A stretch of DNA of 5,560 nucleotides. It comes from an uncultured Alphaproteobacteria bacterium. GTDB lineage: Bacteria > Pseudomonadota > Alphaproteobacteria > Caulobacterales > Aquidulcibacteraceae. Positions 1 through 5,158 of the stretch are shown here, piece after piece; within the stretch, counting starts at the first letter, position 1; each line of letters opens with the position of its first letter. The notes under the pieces were generated by a model that worked only from the letters and a program-made list of their open reading frames with translations, did no database searches and was not told where the DNA came from. Made by a program: the position numbers and the translations under genes. Where the stretch lies: contig CALBSY010000328.1 in the NCBI GenBank assembly GCA_937967725.1, positions 1 through 5,560 of the forward strand, given 5' to 3'.

Positions 1-597
1 AGCGCGGCGTATCGCGGCCGCCGCATAGAGCGCGCCGCTCAGCAACGCGAGCGCAGCAGACGCACAGATCAGGATCGTCCCGGCCCCACCCCAGCCAGAG
101 ATAACGCTTGATGGTGCGAATAGCAGCGCCGCAGCTTGGAAACCCAAGAACGCCGCCACACCCGCCATTTCGGCGGCAGCTTTCCATTTGCCGATCTGAC
201 TGACCGGCAGTTTGCGCTCGGTGTTGGAAAGCCCTTCGCGCAACCCGGCAATCGCGACGTCGCGTCCGAGGATCAGCACCGCCGCGGCGACCAAACCGAT
301 CGGCAACGCCGCATACGCCAGCGCCACCAGCACGCAGACGATCAGCACCTTGTCGGCGGTGTGATCGAGCGCGGCGCCCAACGGCGCCCCTGCGTCGAGT
401 GGGCGCGCAAGCCAGCCGTCGAGCCAGTCGGTCACCGCCGCAAGCACAAACAAGATCAGACAGAGCGCATAAATGAAGCCCGCCAGCAACCGGTCGACAT
501 AAACCTGCGAAGCGGCCCACAACACCAGCGCCGCAATTGCCGGCCCCATGACGATGCGGAAAATCGTCAACGCCGTTGGAATCGAAGCCTTGTTCAT
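1..597 (-). CDS. pgsA: CDP-diacylglycerol--glycerol-3-phosphate 3-phosphatidyltransferase (PgsA), 3' end cut by window edge
   Basis: Inner-membrane enzyme that joins CDP-diacylglycerol and glycerol-3-phosphate to make phosphatidylglycerophosphate, the committed step to phosphatidylglycerol. The frame is open for 199 codons from ATG 595-597 to the left edge. It carries the complete CDP-alcohol phosphotransferase signature D-x2-D-G-x2-A-R-x8-G-x3-D-x3-D: D57, D60, G61, A64, R65, G74, D78 and D82. The N-terminus MNKASIPTALTIFRIVMGP is typical of PgsA, where TxFRI precedes the first membrane helix. Further hydrophobic segments lie near residues 37-56, 83-110, 139-160 and 170-194. A conserved GRDVAIAGLRE block (111-121) corresponds to the family's REI-x-ISxLRE, with Asp in place of the usual Glu. 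Family members are about 180-200 residues, so the protein probably ends just beyond position 1. The start lies 10 bp after the GNAT stop without a clear ribosome binding site, suggesting translational coupling. All motif residues are present and the call is secure. Confidence 0.95.
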   Translation of the reverse strand, partial: MNKASIPTALTIFRIVMGPAIAALVLWAASQVYVDRLLAGFIYALCLILFVLAAVTDWLDGWLARPLDAGAPLGAALDHTADKVLIVCVLVALAYAALPIGLVAAAVLILGRDVAIAGLREGLSNTERKLPVSQIGKWKAAAEMAGVAAFLGFQAAALLFAPSSVISGWGGAGTILICASAALALLSGALYAAAAIRRA

Positions 598-607
598 CGC
601 GGCGTTC

Positions 608-1054
608 TTAGTCGCCGCCGCCGCCGGCGTCCAAGTCAAACTCGATCATAACCTGGTCGCTCGGCGTCTTGCCGCCGCTGGATGCGTAGAGCGCCAAGGC
701 GGCATGATTGTCGCGCTCGGTCAGGACCCAGGCCTGCGTGCATCCCAGCGCACGCCCATGCGCGAGCATCGCATGCATCAGCGCGCGCCCAACGCCGCGG
801 CGCATATGATCAGGCGAAACGCCGGCCTGGTTGATCCAGAGCTCCGGGCGCGCCTTGTCCGGGTGATCGTAATGCACCGCCGAAACAAATCCGATCACGA
901 CCCCGTCCGCGATCGCCACAGCAAGATGGTGGCGCTCGTCTTGAAGAAACCGCGCCAAACCGCCCGCGTCGATTGGATAGTCGAACACATCGGCGGCAAG
1001 CTTTTCAATCAAGGCGGCGTCGGCGACGCCTAGCAACTTGATTTCGGTGCTCAT
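608..1054 (-). CDS. GNAT-family N-acetyltransferase, substrate unknown
   Basis: A 148-residue single-domain protein with the GNAT fold pattern, expected to move an acetyl group from acetyl-CoA to an amine. Motif A, the acetyl-CoA pyrophosphate loop, is seen at residues 79-100 (VSPDHMRRGVGRAL). The glycines G87 and G89 of the R/Q-x-x-G-x-G/A loop are present, but the usual first Arg/Gln is Met84. Motif B is at about 108-127, with N116 and Y123 in the typical N-x6-Y layout, where the Tyr often acts as general acid. A short Gly-rich tail (DAGGGGD) closes the protein. Size and strand order resemble AAC(3)-I-like aminoglycoside acetyltransferases, but that similarity is loose and resistance should not be assumed. 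The ATG lies 2 bp after the uvrC stop, and pgsA follows 10 bp downstream, so it is very likely co-transcribed and translationally coupled. The domain call is firm; the substrate is unknown. Confidence 0.88.
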   Translation of the reverse strand: MSTEIKLLGVADAALIEKLAADVFDYPIDAGGLARFLQDERHHLAVAIADGVVIGFVSAVHYDHPDKARPELWINQAGVSPDHMRRGVGRALMHAMLAHGRALGCTQAWVLTERDNHAALALYASSGGKTPSDQVMIEFDLDAGGGGD

Positions 1055-1056
1055 GC

Positions 1057-3039
1057 TCAGCGCTTCTCGTGAAAGAAATCGTAGATGCGTTTGGCCAGTT
1101 CTTTGCTCACGCCGTCCACCGCTTCAAGCTCCGCCAGCGCCGCGCGCGCCACGCCGCGGCCCGAGCCGAAACGATCCAACAGCGCGCGCTTGCGCGCCGG
1201 GCCGATGCCGTCGATCTCGTCGAGCGGATTCTTGGCGATGGCGGCCGAACGCTTGCCGCGGTGCGCGCCGATGGCGAAGCGATGCGCTTCATCGCGCAGC
1301 CGCTGCAGATAGTAGAGCACGGGACTCTTCGGTTCGAGCCGGAGTGCCGGCTTGCCGGGTATGAAGAAGCGTTCGCGGCCGGCGTCGCGATCGACGCCCT
1401 TGGCGATGCCGGCAACGGCGATGCGGTTTTTGAGTCCAAGTTCGTCGAGTGCTTCCAAGGCGGCGCTGACTTGCCCTTCGCCGCCGTCGATCAACACGAG
1501 ATCCGGCCACGCCGCGAACTTGGTGTCGCGCTCACGCGCTTTGGAGAAATCGACGCCGCCATCAGTTGGCTGCTGCGTATCTGCCTCATCTTCCTCCTCT
1601 CGTTCCGCCAGCATGCGGGCGAACCTGCGCCGCATCATCGCTTTCATCATCGCGAAGTCGTCGCCGTTGAACTCTTCACGCTTCATGTTGAACTTACGGT
1701 ACTGGTTTTTCACGAAGCCCTCGGGCCCGGCGACGATCATCGCGCCCAGCGCATTGGCGCCCTGGATGTGACTGTTGTCGTAAACCTCGATGCGTTCGGG
1801 CCGCTGCGGCAGGCCGAACGTCTCCGCGACGCCGTCAAGCAACTTCGCCACACTGCCGGTCTCGGCCATGCGCCGGCCGAGCGCCTCGCGCGCATTCAAT
1901 AGCGCGGCGTCAACGATGTCCTTCTTCTCGCCGCGCTCAGGCGTGCGGATTTCAACTTTGCACGCCGCGCGCACGCATAGGGCCTCTTCGAGCAGCGCGG
2001 CATCGCTCGGCTTCAGATTGCACAGGACAAGCTTGGGCGGTTCGCGGTCGTCGTAGAACTGCGCCAGGAACGCAGAGAGGATTTCCGCCGGCTCTTCCTC
2101 GGCGCCGTGGCGCGGAAAATATGCGCGGTTGCCCCAGTTCTGGCCAGCGCGAAAGAAGAACACCTGCACACAGCTTTGCCCGCCTTCGCAGTGCAGAGCG
2201 AACACGTCCGCTTCGCTAAAGGTCGAAGGGTTGATTCCCTGCGCGGCGCGGACGCTCGCCAGCGCGCGAATGCGATTGCGCAGCCGCGCGGCGTGTTCGA
2301 ACTCGAGCTTCTCGGACGCTTCGCGCATTTCCGTGGCAAGTCGCTCCTGCAACTGCGCCGAGCGGCCTTCGAGAAAGTCGGTCGATTCCTGCACGAGTTC
2401 AGCATACTCGCGCGCGTCGATCAGCCCGACGCAGGGCGCCGAGCAGCGTTTGATCTGATACAGCATGCAGGGGCGCGTGCGGCCCGAGAACGTGGAGTCC
2501 GAGCACGAGCGCAGTAGGAACGCTTTCTGTAGCGTGTTGAGCGTGCGGTTGACGGCGCCGGCGCTGGCGAATGGCCCGTAGAACTTGCCTGTGAAGTTCT
2601 TGGCCCCGCGATGCTTCTGCAGCAGCGGAATCGGGTGATCGGTGCGAATGGCGATGAACGGGAAGCTTTTGTCGTCGCGCATCAGCACGTTGAAGCGCGG
2701 TTTCAGCCGCTTGATCAGGTTGGTCTCGAGCAGCAGCGCTTCGGTCTCGGTGGCGGTGACAATCACCTCCAGCGCCACCGTCTGATTGATCATGCGGTAG
2801 ATGGCGTTGGCGTGCGCGCGGCCCTGCGCGTACTGGCCGACGCGGTTCTTCAGGCTCTTGGCCTTGCCGACATAGAGGACTTCGCCGTCCGCGCCGATCA
2901 TGCGGTAGACGCCAGGCTTAGCCGGGAGCCGTTTCCACGCGTCGCGGATCGCCTCCACGCCTTTCAGCGCGGGGGCGGGAGCGTCCTCTTGGGGCAGGCC
3001 TCCAAGCGGAGGCAGGGCGGGCTTGTCGGCGCCGGTCAT
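1057..3039 (-). CDS. uvrC: Excinuclease ABC subunit UvrC
   Basis: Dual-incision nuclease of nucleotide excision repair: it joins UvrB at a lesion and cuts 3' then 5' of the damage. At 660 residues it is longer than E. coli UvrC (610). Domains in order: a Pro/Ala-rich N-terminal extension (1-35); GIY-YIG nuclease (about 40-120; G43-V-Y45, Y56-V-G58, R66, E105) for the 3' cut; a four-cysteine motif C179, C191, C199, C203, whose 12/8/4 spacing equals the Fe-S ligands of E. coli UvrC; the UvrB-binding UVR helix pair (about 228-265); an RNase H-like nuclease (about 415-595) with D421, D460, D518 and H586 aligning to E. coli D399, D438, D466 and H538; and tandem helix-hairpin-helix motifs (about 605-625 and 637-656). 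About 30 extra acidic residues lie between D460 and D518. ATG 3037-3039 is the first start but has no clear Shine-Dalgarno; GTG at codon 28 is a weaker alternative. It is the first gene of the unit with the GNAT gene and pgsA. Confidence 0.98.
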   Translation of the reverse strand: MTGADKPALPPLGGLPQEDAPAPALKGVEAIRDAWKRLPAKPGVYRMIGADGEVLYVGKAKSLKNRVGQYAQGRAHANAIYRMINQTVALEVIVTATETEALLLETNLIKRLKPRFNVLMRDDKSFPFIAIRTDHPIPLLQKHRGAKNFTGKFYGPFASAGAVNRTLNTLQKAFLLRSCSDSTFSGRTRPCMLYQIKRCSAPCVGLIDAREYAELVQESTDFLEGRSAQLQERLATEMREASEKLEFEHAARLRNRIRALASVRAAQGINPSTFSEADVFALHCEGGQSCVQVFFFRAGQNWGNRAYFPRHGAEEEPAEILSAFLAQFYDDREPPKLVLCNLKPSDAALLEEALCVRAACKVEIRTPERGEKKDIVDAALLNAREALGRRMAETGSVAKLLDGVAETFGLPQRPERIEVYDNSHIQGANALGAMIVAGPEGFVKNQYRKFNMKREEFNGDDFAMMKAMMRRRFARMLAEREEEDEADTQQPTDGGVDFSKARERDTKFAAWPDLVLIDGGEGQVSAALEALDELGLKNRIAVAGIAKGVDRDAGRERFFIPGKPALRLEPKSPVLYYLQRLRDEAHRFAIGAHRGKRSAAIAKNPLDEIDGIGPARKRALLDRFGSGRGVARAALAELEAVDGVSKELAKRIYDFFHEKR

Positions 3040-3099
3040 GAAGCGTCAGTGTAGCGGAACTATGGGGTCCGCGGCGGCCCGATCCTAGGGAGGGCAGGC
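3040..3099. promoter_or_regulatory. Divergent intergenic region between uvrC and the ABM gene
   Basis: These 60 bp must hold at least the start regions for the minus-strand uvrC unit and the plus-strand ABM gene. On the minus strand the hexamer TACACT (3048-3053) matches the -10 consensus at four of six positions and would start transcription within a few bases of the uvrC ATG, giving a nearly leaderless message; no convincing -35 box is visible at the right spacing. On the plus strand no good -10/-35 pair is seen. Assignment of promoters is therefore inferred from gene orientation, not from strong motifs. Confidence 0.4.
3087..3094 (+). promoter_or_regulatory. Ribosome binding site of the ABM gene
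   Basis: AGGGAGGG is a strong purine-rich Shine-Dalgarno match, with five bases between it and the ATG at 3100. It is the clearest ribosome binding site in the window and fixes the start of the ABM gene. Confidence 0.75.
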
Positions 3100-3408
3100 A
3101 TGATCGTGATCCAGGGGTTCCTCAAGACATCGGCCGAGAACGCGGCAAAGCTAAAGGAAGCCGCCGCCCCGCTCGTCGCCGCCTCGCGCGCGGAACCGGG
3201 CAATCTCCATTACGCCTTTGCCGAGGACATTTCCGAACCCGGTCTGCTGCATTTCAGCGAGCGCTGGGCCGACGATGCGGCGCTGACGGCGCACAACGGC
3301 GCCCCGCATCTGGCCACGTTCCTCATGGCGCTGCCGAGCCTCGGGATCACCGGGTTTCGCACCGCCCGCTACGACGCCGAAGGCGAGATTCTGCTGTCGG
3401 GCGGCTGA
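3100..3408 (+). CDS. ABM-domain protein, putative quinol monooxygenase family
   Basis: A 102-residue single ABM (antibiotic biosynthesis monooxygenase, dimeric ferredoxin-like) domain, similar in layout to YgiN-type putative quinol monooxygenases. Visible family features: the opening strand MIVIQGFLKT; a helix (about 12-28) leading to SRAEPGNLHYAF (29-40); the acidic turn AEDISEPG (41-48); then the core strand with E54 and W56; and the AHNGAPH segment (64-70) with H65 and H70. These proteins usually act as small homodimers on quinols, anthrones or haem without added cofactor, but many have no known substrate and some only bind ligands. The start is fixed by a strong ribosome binding site. The gene is divergent from uvrC and lies 58 bp before a chorismate mutase on the same strand, so the two could share a transcript. 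The family call is firm; the reaction is unknown. Confidence 0.88.
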   Translation: MIVIQGFLKTSAENAAKLKEAAAPLVAASRAEPGNLHYAFAEDISEPGLLHFSERWADDAALTAHNGAPHLATFLMALPSLGITGFRTARYDAEGEILLSGG

Positions 3409-3466
3409 TCGCCCTGCGGCCCCGCGCCCCCTGGACCCGCGTTGCCGCTAGGGCGAGACTCCGGCC

Positions 3467-3823
3467 ATGGATGATTTACGCCTTCCGCCCCGCGGTTTCA
3501 CCGCGCCCGACCCCGACGATTGCCGCGACATGCTCGACGTGCGGGCGGGCGTCGATGAAATTGACCGCATGTTGGTGGCGCTGATCGCCCGCCGCCAGGG
3601 CTATATGGACGCCGCCGCCCGCATCAAAGCTGACCGCAATGTGGTGCGCGACGAAGCGCGCATCGCGGAGGTGCTGGCCAAGGTGAAGGCCGAGTGCGAG
3701 CGGCGCGGGCTTTCGTGGAGCATCGCGGAACCGGTCTGGCGCGAGATGATGGAACGCTGCATCGCCTATGAGTTCGTGATTTGGGACCAACTGCGCGAAC
3801 CCCAGCAACGCTCACAACCGTGA
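3467..3823 (+). CDS. Chorismate mutase, AroQ class (type II), free-standing
   Basis: A 118-residue all-helical AroQ-type chorismate mutase, converting chorismate to prephenate on the way to phenylalanine and tyrosine. Against the E. coli mutase domain the active-site set is R26 (R11), R43 (R28), K54 (K39), D62 (D48), R65 (R51) and E102 (Q88); E. coli numbers are in brackets. Glutamate at the last position is also known in yeast chorismate mutase, so the enzyme should be active. Helix 1 spans about 20-55 (DVRAGVDEIDRML, ALIARRQGY), with helices 2 and 3 at about 60-80 and 86-110. The first 18 residues are a Pro/Asp-rich lead-in. An in-frame TAG at 3449-3451 with no other start codon after it fixes ATG 3467, although the ribosome binding site is poor. 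An isochorismate pyruvate lyase of the PchB type shares the fold and cannot be fully excluded. No regulatory ACT or dehydratase domain is attached. Confidence 0.92.
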   Translation: MDDLRLPPRGFTAPDPDDCRDMLDVRAGVDEIDRMLVALIARRQGYMDAAARIKADRNVVRDEARIAEVLAKVKAECERRGLSWSIAEPVWREMMERCIAYEFVIWDQLREPQQRSQP

Positions 3824-3840
3824 TCTGCTGCGCTGCACCC

Positions 3841-3861
3841 AAAGGCTGACGCGCTGCCTTT
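3841..3861 (+). terminator. Weak hairpin after the chorismate mutase gene, possible terminator
   Basis: AAAGGC (3841-3846) and GCCTTT (3856-3861) form a perfect 6-bp stem around a 9-base loop, 17 bp after the stop codon. The stem is short, and the sequence after it (CCCTGTGG) is not T-rich, so termination would be weak or Rho-assisted at best. Confidence 0.25.
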
Positions 3862-3913
3862 CCCTGTGGTAACCAAGCGGCCGCTGGGACGGGCTGTCCT
3901 CCGGGTGGGGTGA

Positions 3914-3929
3914 TGGCGCTTGATATGCT
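3914..3929 (+). promoter_or_regulatory. Possible sigma-54-like promoter upstream of the SRPBCC-GyrI gene
   Basis: TGGCGCTTGATATGCT matches 8 of 11 defined positions of the RpoN consensus TGGCACG-N4-TTGCW, including GG and GC at the required 12-base spacing. It would start transcription near 3940, leaving about 100 bases of leader before the ATG at 4044. A match this good can occur by chance in this much GC-rich sequence, and no activator site was recognised. No better sigma-70-type promoter was found in the gap. Confidence 0.2.
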
Positions 3930-3935
3930 TAAGGT

Positions 3936-3980
3936 TCGCGCTTGGCGCGAGGCGCGATTGCGCCATGCAAGCATGCATGG
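3936..3980. repeat. Three adjoining small inverted repeats in the 220-bp intergenic gap
   Basis: Three perfect dyads lie end to end: TCGCGC-TTG-GCGCGA (3936-3950), GGCGC-GATT-GCGCC (3951-3964) and CCATGCA-AGCA-TGCATGG (3963-3980), the last two sharing two bases. The third also contains CATGCA twice at an 8-base step (3964-3969 and 3972-3977). A looser fourth dyad, CTCAA/TTGAG, lies at 4002-4006 and 4018-4022. They precede the SRPBCC-GyrI gene and could be stems in its leader RNA or an operator. GC-only dyads are common by chance here; the AT-containing third one is less expected. The rest of the gap (3824-4043) holds no gene I can support. Confidence 0.5.
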
Positions 3981-4032
3981 TCGCGCGTGGCGACGCTTCC
4001 GCTCAAATGATAAGCGCTTGAGTTTGGGTGCT

Positions 4033-4037
4033 GAGGG
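4033..4037 (+). promoter_or_regulatory. Ribosome binding site of the SRPBCC-GyrI gene
   Basis: GAGGG lies six bases before the ATG at 4044. An in-frame TGA at 4032-4034 overlaps it, and no other start codon follows that stop before the ATG, so this site decides the start. Confidence 0.65.
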
Positions 4038-4043
4038 CGGCGC

Positions 4044-5081
4044 ATGAGGTGGTTTCTCGGACTTCTGCTGGTGATCGCGCTAATTGGCGGCGCGCTCTAC
4101 GGCGTGGGCCGTTTTCTGCTGTCCAATTCGCTGGAAGTGACGCGCACCGCCGCGATCGAACGCCCGCGCGCAGCGGTGTTCGCCATGATCAACGATCTGC
4201 GCATCGCCAAAGAGTGGTCGCCCTATTATGCGCGCGACCCGGATGCGGATTACGCCTTCTCCGGCGAAGCCGGCGCGGGGCAGACCATGCGCTGGGTTTC
4301 AGATGTGCGCGAAGTCGGACGCGGCCGCATGTCGATCGTCGATTCCAGCGAGAACGAGCAGGTGGAGAGCATCCTCGAGATGGGCGACCGCGCCACGCTC
4401 AACTCGCAGATCAACTTACGGCCGCAGCAGGGCGGCACGTCGGTAGCGTGGACCGTCACCGCCGAGTGCGGCGAAGGCTGGATCAATGTGCCGTGCCGCT
4501 ACATGAACCTGATCATGCGCGGCATGATCGAACGCGAGCTCGACATGGGTCTCACCCGGCTGAAGACGCTGACTGAGCAATTGCCGAACGTGGATTTTGA
4601 GGCGCTCAATCCGCAATTCGATACGATCGAGCCGCAGATGTTCGTCTACTCAGTGGTGGAGACCTCCGCCACCGACTTGGCTGAAGTCAGCCGCGCGGAA
4701 TCGCTCGGCCTCGACCAAGTTCGCCGCTTCATGGCCGACTACAATCTTACCCAAGCCGGGCCGCTGGTGCGCGTGGTCACGCAGTATGATCAGGCGACCA
4801 ACCGCATGAGTTTCCGTGTCGGCTATCCGTTCACCGGGCCGACGCCGTTGAGCGTCGTTGGCGTGCAAATTGGCGAAACGCCCTCCGGCGAAGCCATGCA
4901 CGTGTTGGTGGAAGGCTCGCGCCGCCAGGTGCAGGCGGCCTATGCCCAGATGAACGCCTACCTAAAGGCGCATCGAACTCCGCTGCGGGAACACGGCCTG
5001 CGGTGGGAAATCGTGCATGATCCGGGACCGGGCGACGGCACAGGGGAAACACGATCGGAAATTTTCATGCCGCTGCAGTGA
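4044..5081 (+). CDS. Membrane-anchored SRPBCC (START-like) plus GyrI-like effector-binding domain protein
   Basis: A 345-residue protein with a single N-terminal hydrophobic helix (about 3-26, MRWFLGLLLVIALIGGALYG) that looks like an uncleaved anchor or signal sequence. Next is an SRPBCC/polyketide-cyclase-like domain (about 31-178): the opening EVTRTAAIERPRAAVFAMIND is cut here as EVTRTAAIERP and AAVFAMIND, then EWSPYY (57-62), and the long C-terminal helix (about 150-180) that covers the ligand pocket. Last is a GyrI-like/AraC effector-binding domain (about 196-344), with the LVEGS...AAYAQMNAYL segment (288-307) and the closing W321-E-I-V-H-D-P then SEIFMPL typical of that fold. Both folds bind small hydrophobic or cationic ligands; no catalytic residues or DNA-binding domain are visible. 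Similar SRPBCC-GyrI arrangements exist as uncharacterised proteins in other bacteria. It stands alone, ends at a two-way terminator, and follows a dyad-rich gap. The domain calls are good, the second by its C-terminal pattern; function is unknown. Confidence 0.85.
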   Translation: MRWFLGLLLVIALIGGALYGVGRFLLSNSLEVTRTAAIERPRAAVFAMINDLRIAKEWSPYYARDPDADYAFSGEAGAGQTMRWVSDVREVGRGRMSIVDSSENEQVESILEMGDRATLNSQINLRPQQGGTSVAWTVTAECGEGWINVPCRYMNLIMRGMIERELDMGLTRLKTLTEQLPNVDFEALNPQFDTIEPQMFVYSVVETSATDLAEVSRAESLGLDQVRRFMADYNLTQAGPLVRVVTQYDQATNRMSFRVGYPFTGPTPLSVVGVQIGETPSGEAMHVLVEGSRRQVQAAYAQMNAYLKAHRTPLREHGLRWEIVHDPGPGDGTGETRSEIFMPLQ

Positions 5082-5107
5082 GCGCGCTGTAGCCACTAAG
5101 AAAACAA

Positions 5108-5137
5108 AAGGCCCGCAGGCGCAAACCTGCGGGCCTT
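5108..5137. terminator. Bidirectional intrinsic terminator between convergent genes
   Basis: A perfect 12-bp stem, AAGGCCCGCAGG (5108-5119) with CCTGCGGGCCTT (5126-5137), closes a six-base loop (CGCAAA). On the plus strand it is followed by CTTTC and lies 26 bp after the SRPBCC-GyrI stop. On the minus strand it is followed by TTTTGTTTTCTT and lies 21 bp after the cold-shock gene stop. The longer T-tract on the minus side suggests the stronger stop is for the cold-shock gene. Confidence 0.93.
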
Positions 5138-5158
5138 CTTTCGCTTCGCTGTGAGCAG

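Noticed and set aside
136..1033. Plus-strand open frames opposite pgsA and the GNAT gene
   Set aside because: Arg/His/Gln-rich products typical of antisense reading of GC-rich coding sequence; the minus strand carries clear family motifs there.
1069..1902. Long plus-strand open frame of 277 codons opposite uvrC
   Set aside because: It lies wholly antisense to a well-supported uvrC, its product matches no family I know, and long antisense frames are usual in GC-rich genes.
3409..3456. Inverted repeat TCGCCCT (3409-3415) and AGGGCGA (3450-3456) between the ABM and mutase genes
   Set aside because: Perfect 7-bp arms but a 34-base gap and no T-tract, so it is not a convincing terminator or operator in GC-rich sequence.
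3457..3461. GACTC (a GANTC CcrM methylation site) just before the chorismate mutase start
   Set aside because: GANTC sites occur at several other places in the window, including inside uvrC; a single one is no evidence for cell-cycle control.
3877..3884. GCGGCCGC palindrome in the intergenic gap
   Set aside because: An all-GC 8-base palindrome is expected by chance here and nothing around it suggests a site.
3476..3978. Minus-strand open frames opposite the chorismate mutase and the gap after it
   Set aside because: No family motif, no ribosome binding site, and overlap with a gene whose active-site residues are all accounted for.
4028..4576. Plus-strand 182-codon frame overlapping the SRPBCC-GyrI gene
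   Set aside because: Arg/His-rich shadow frame; the other frame has a ribosome binding site, a membrane helix and two recognisable domains.
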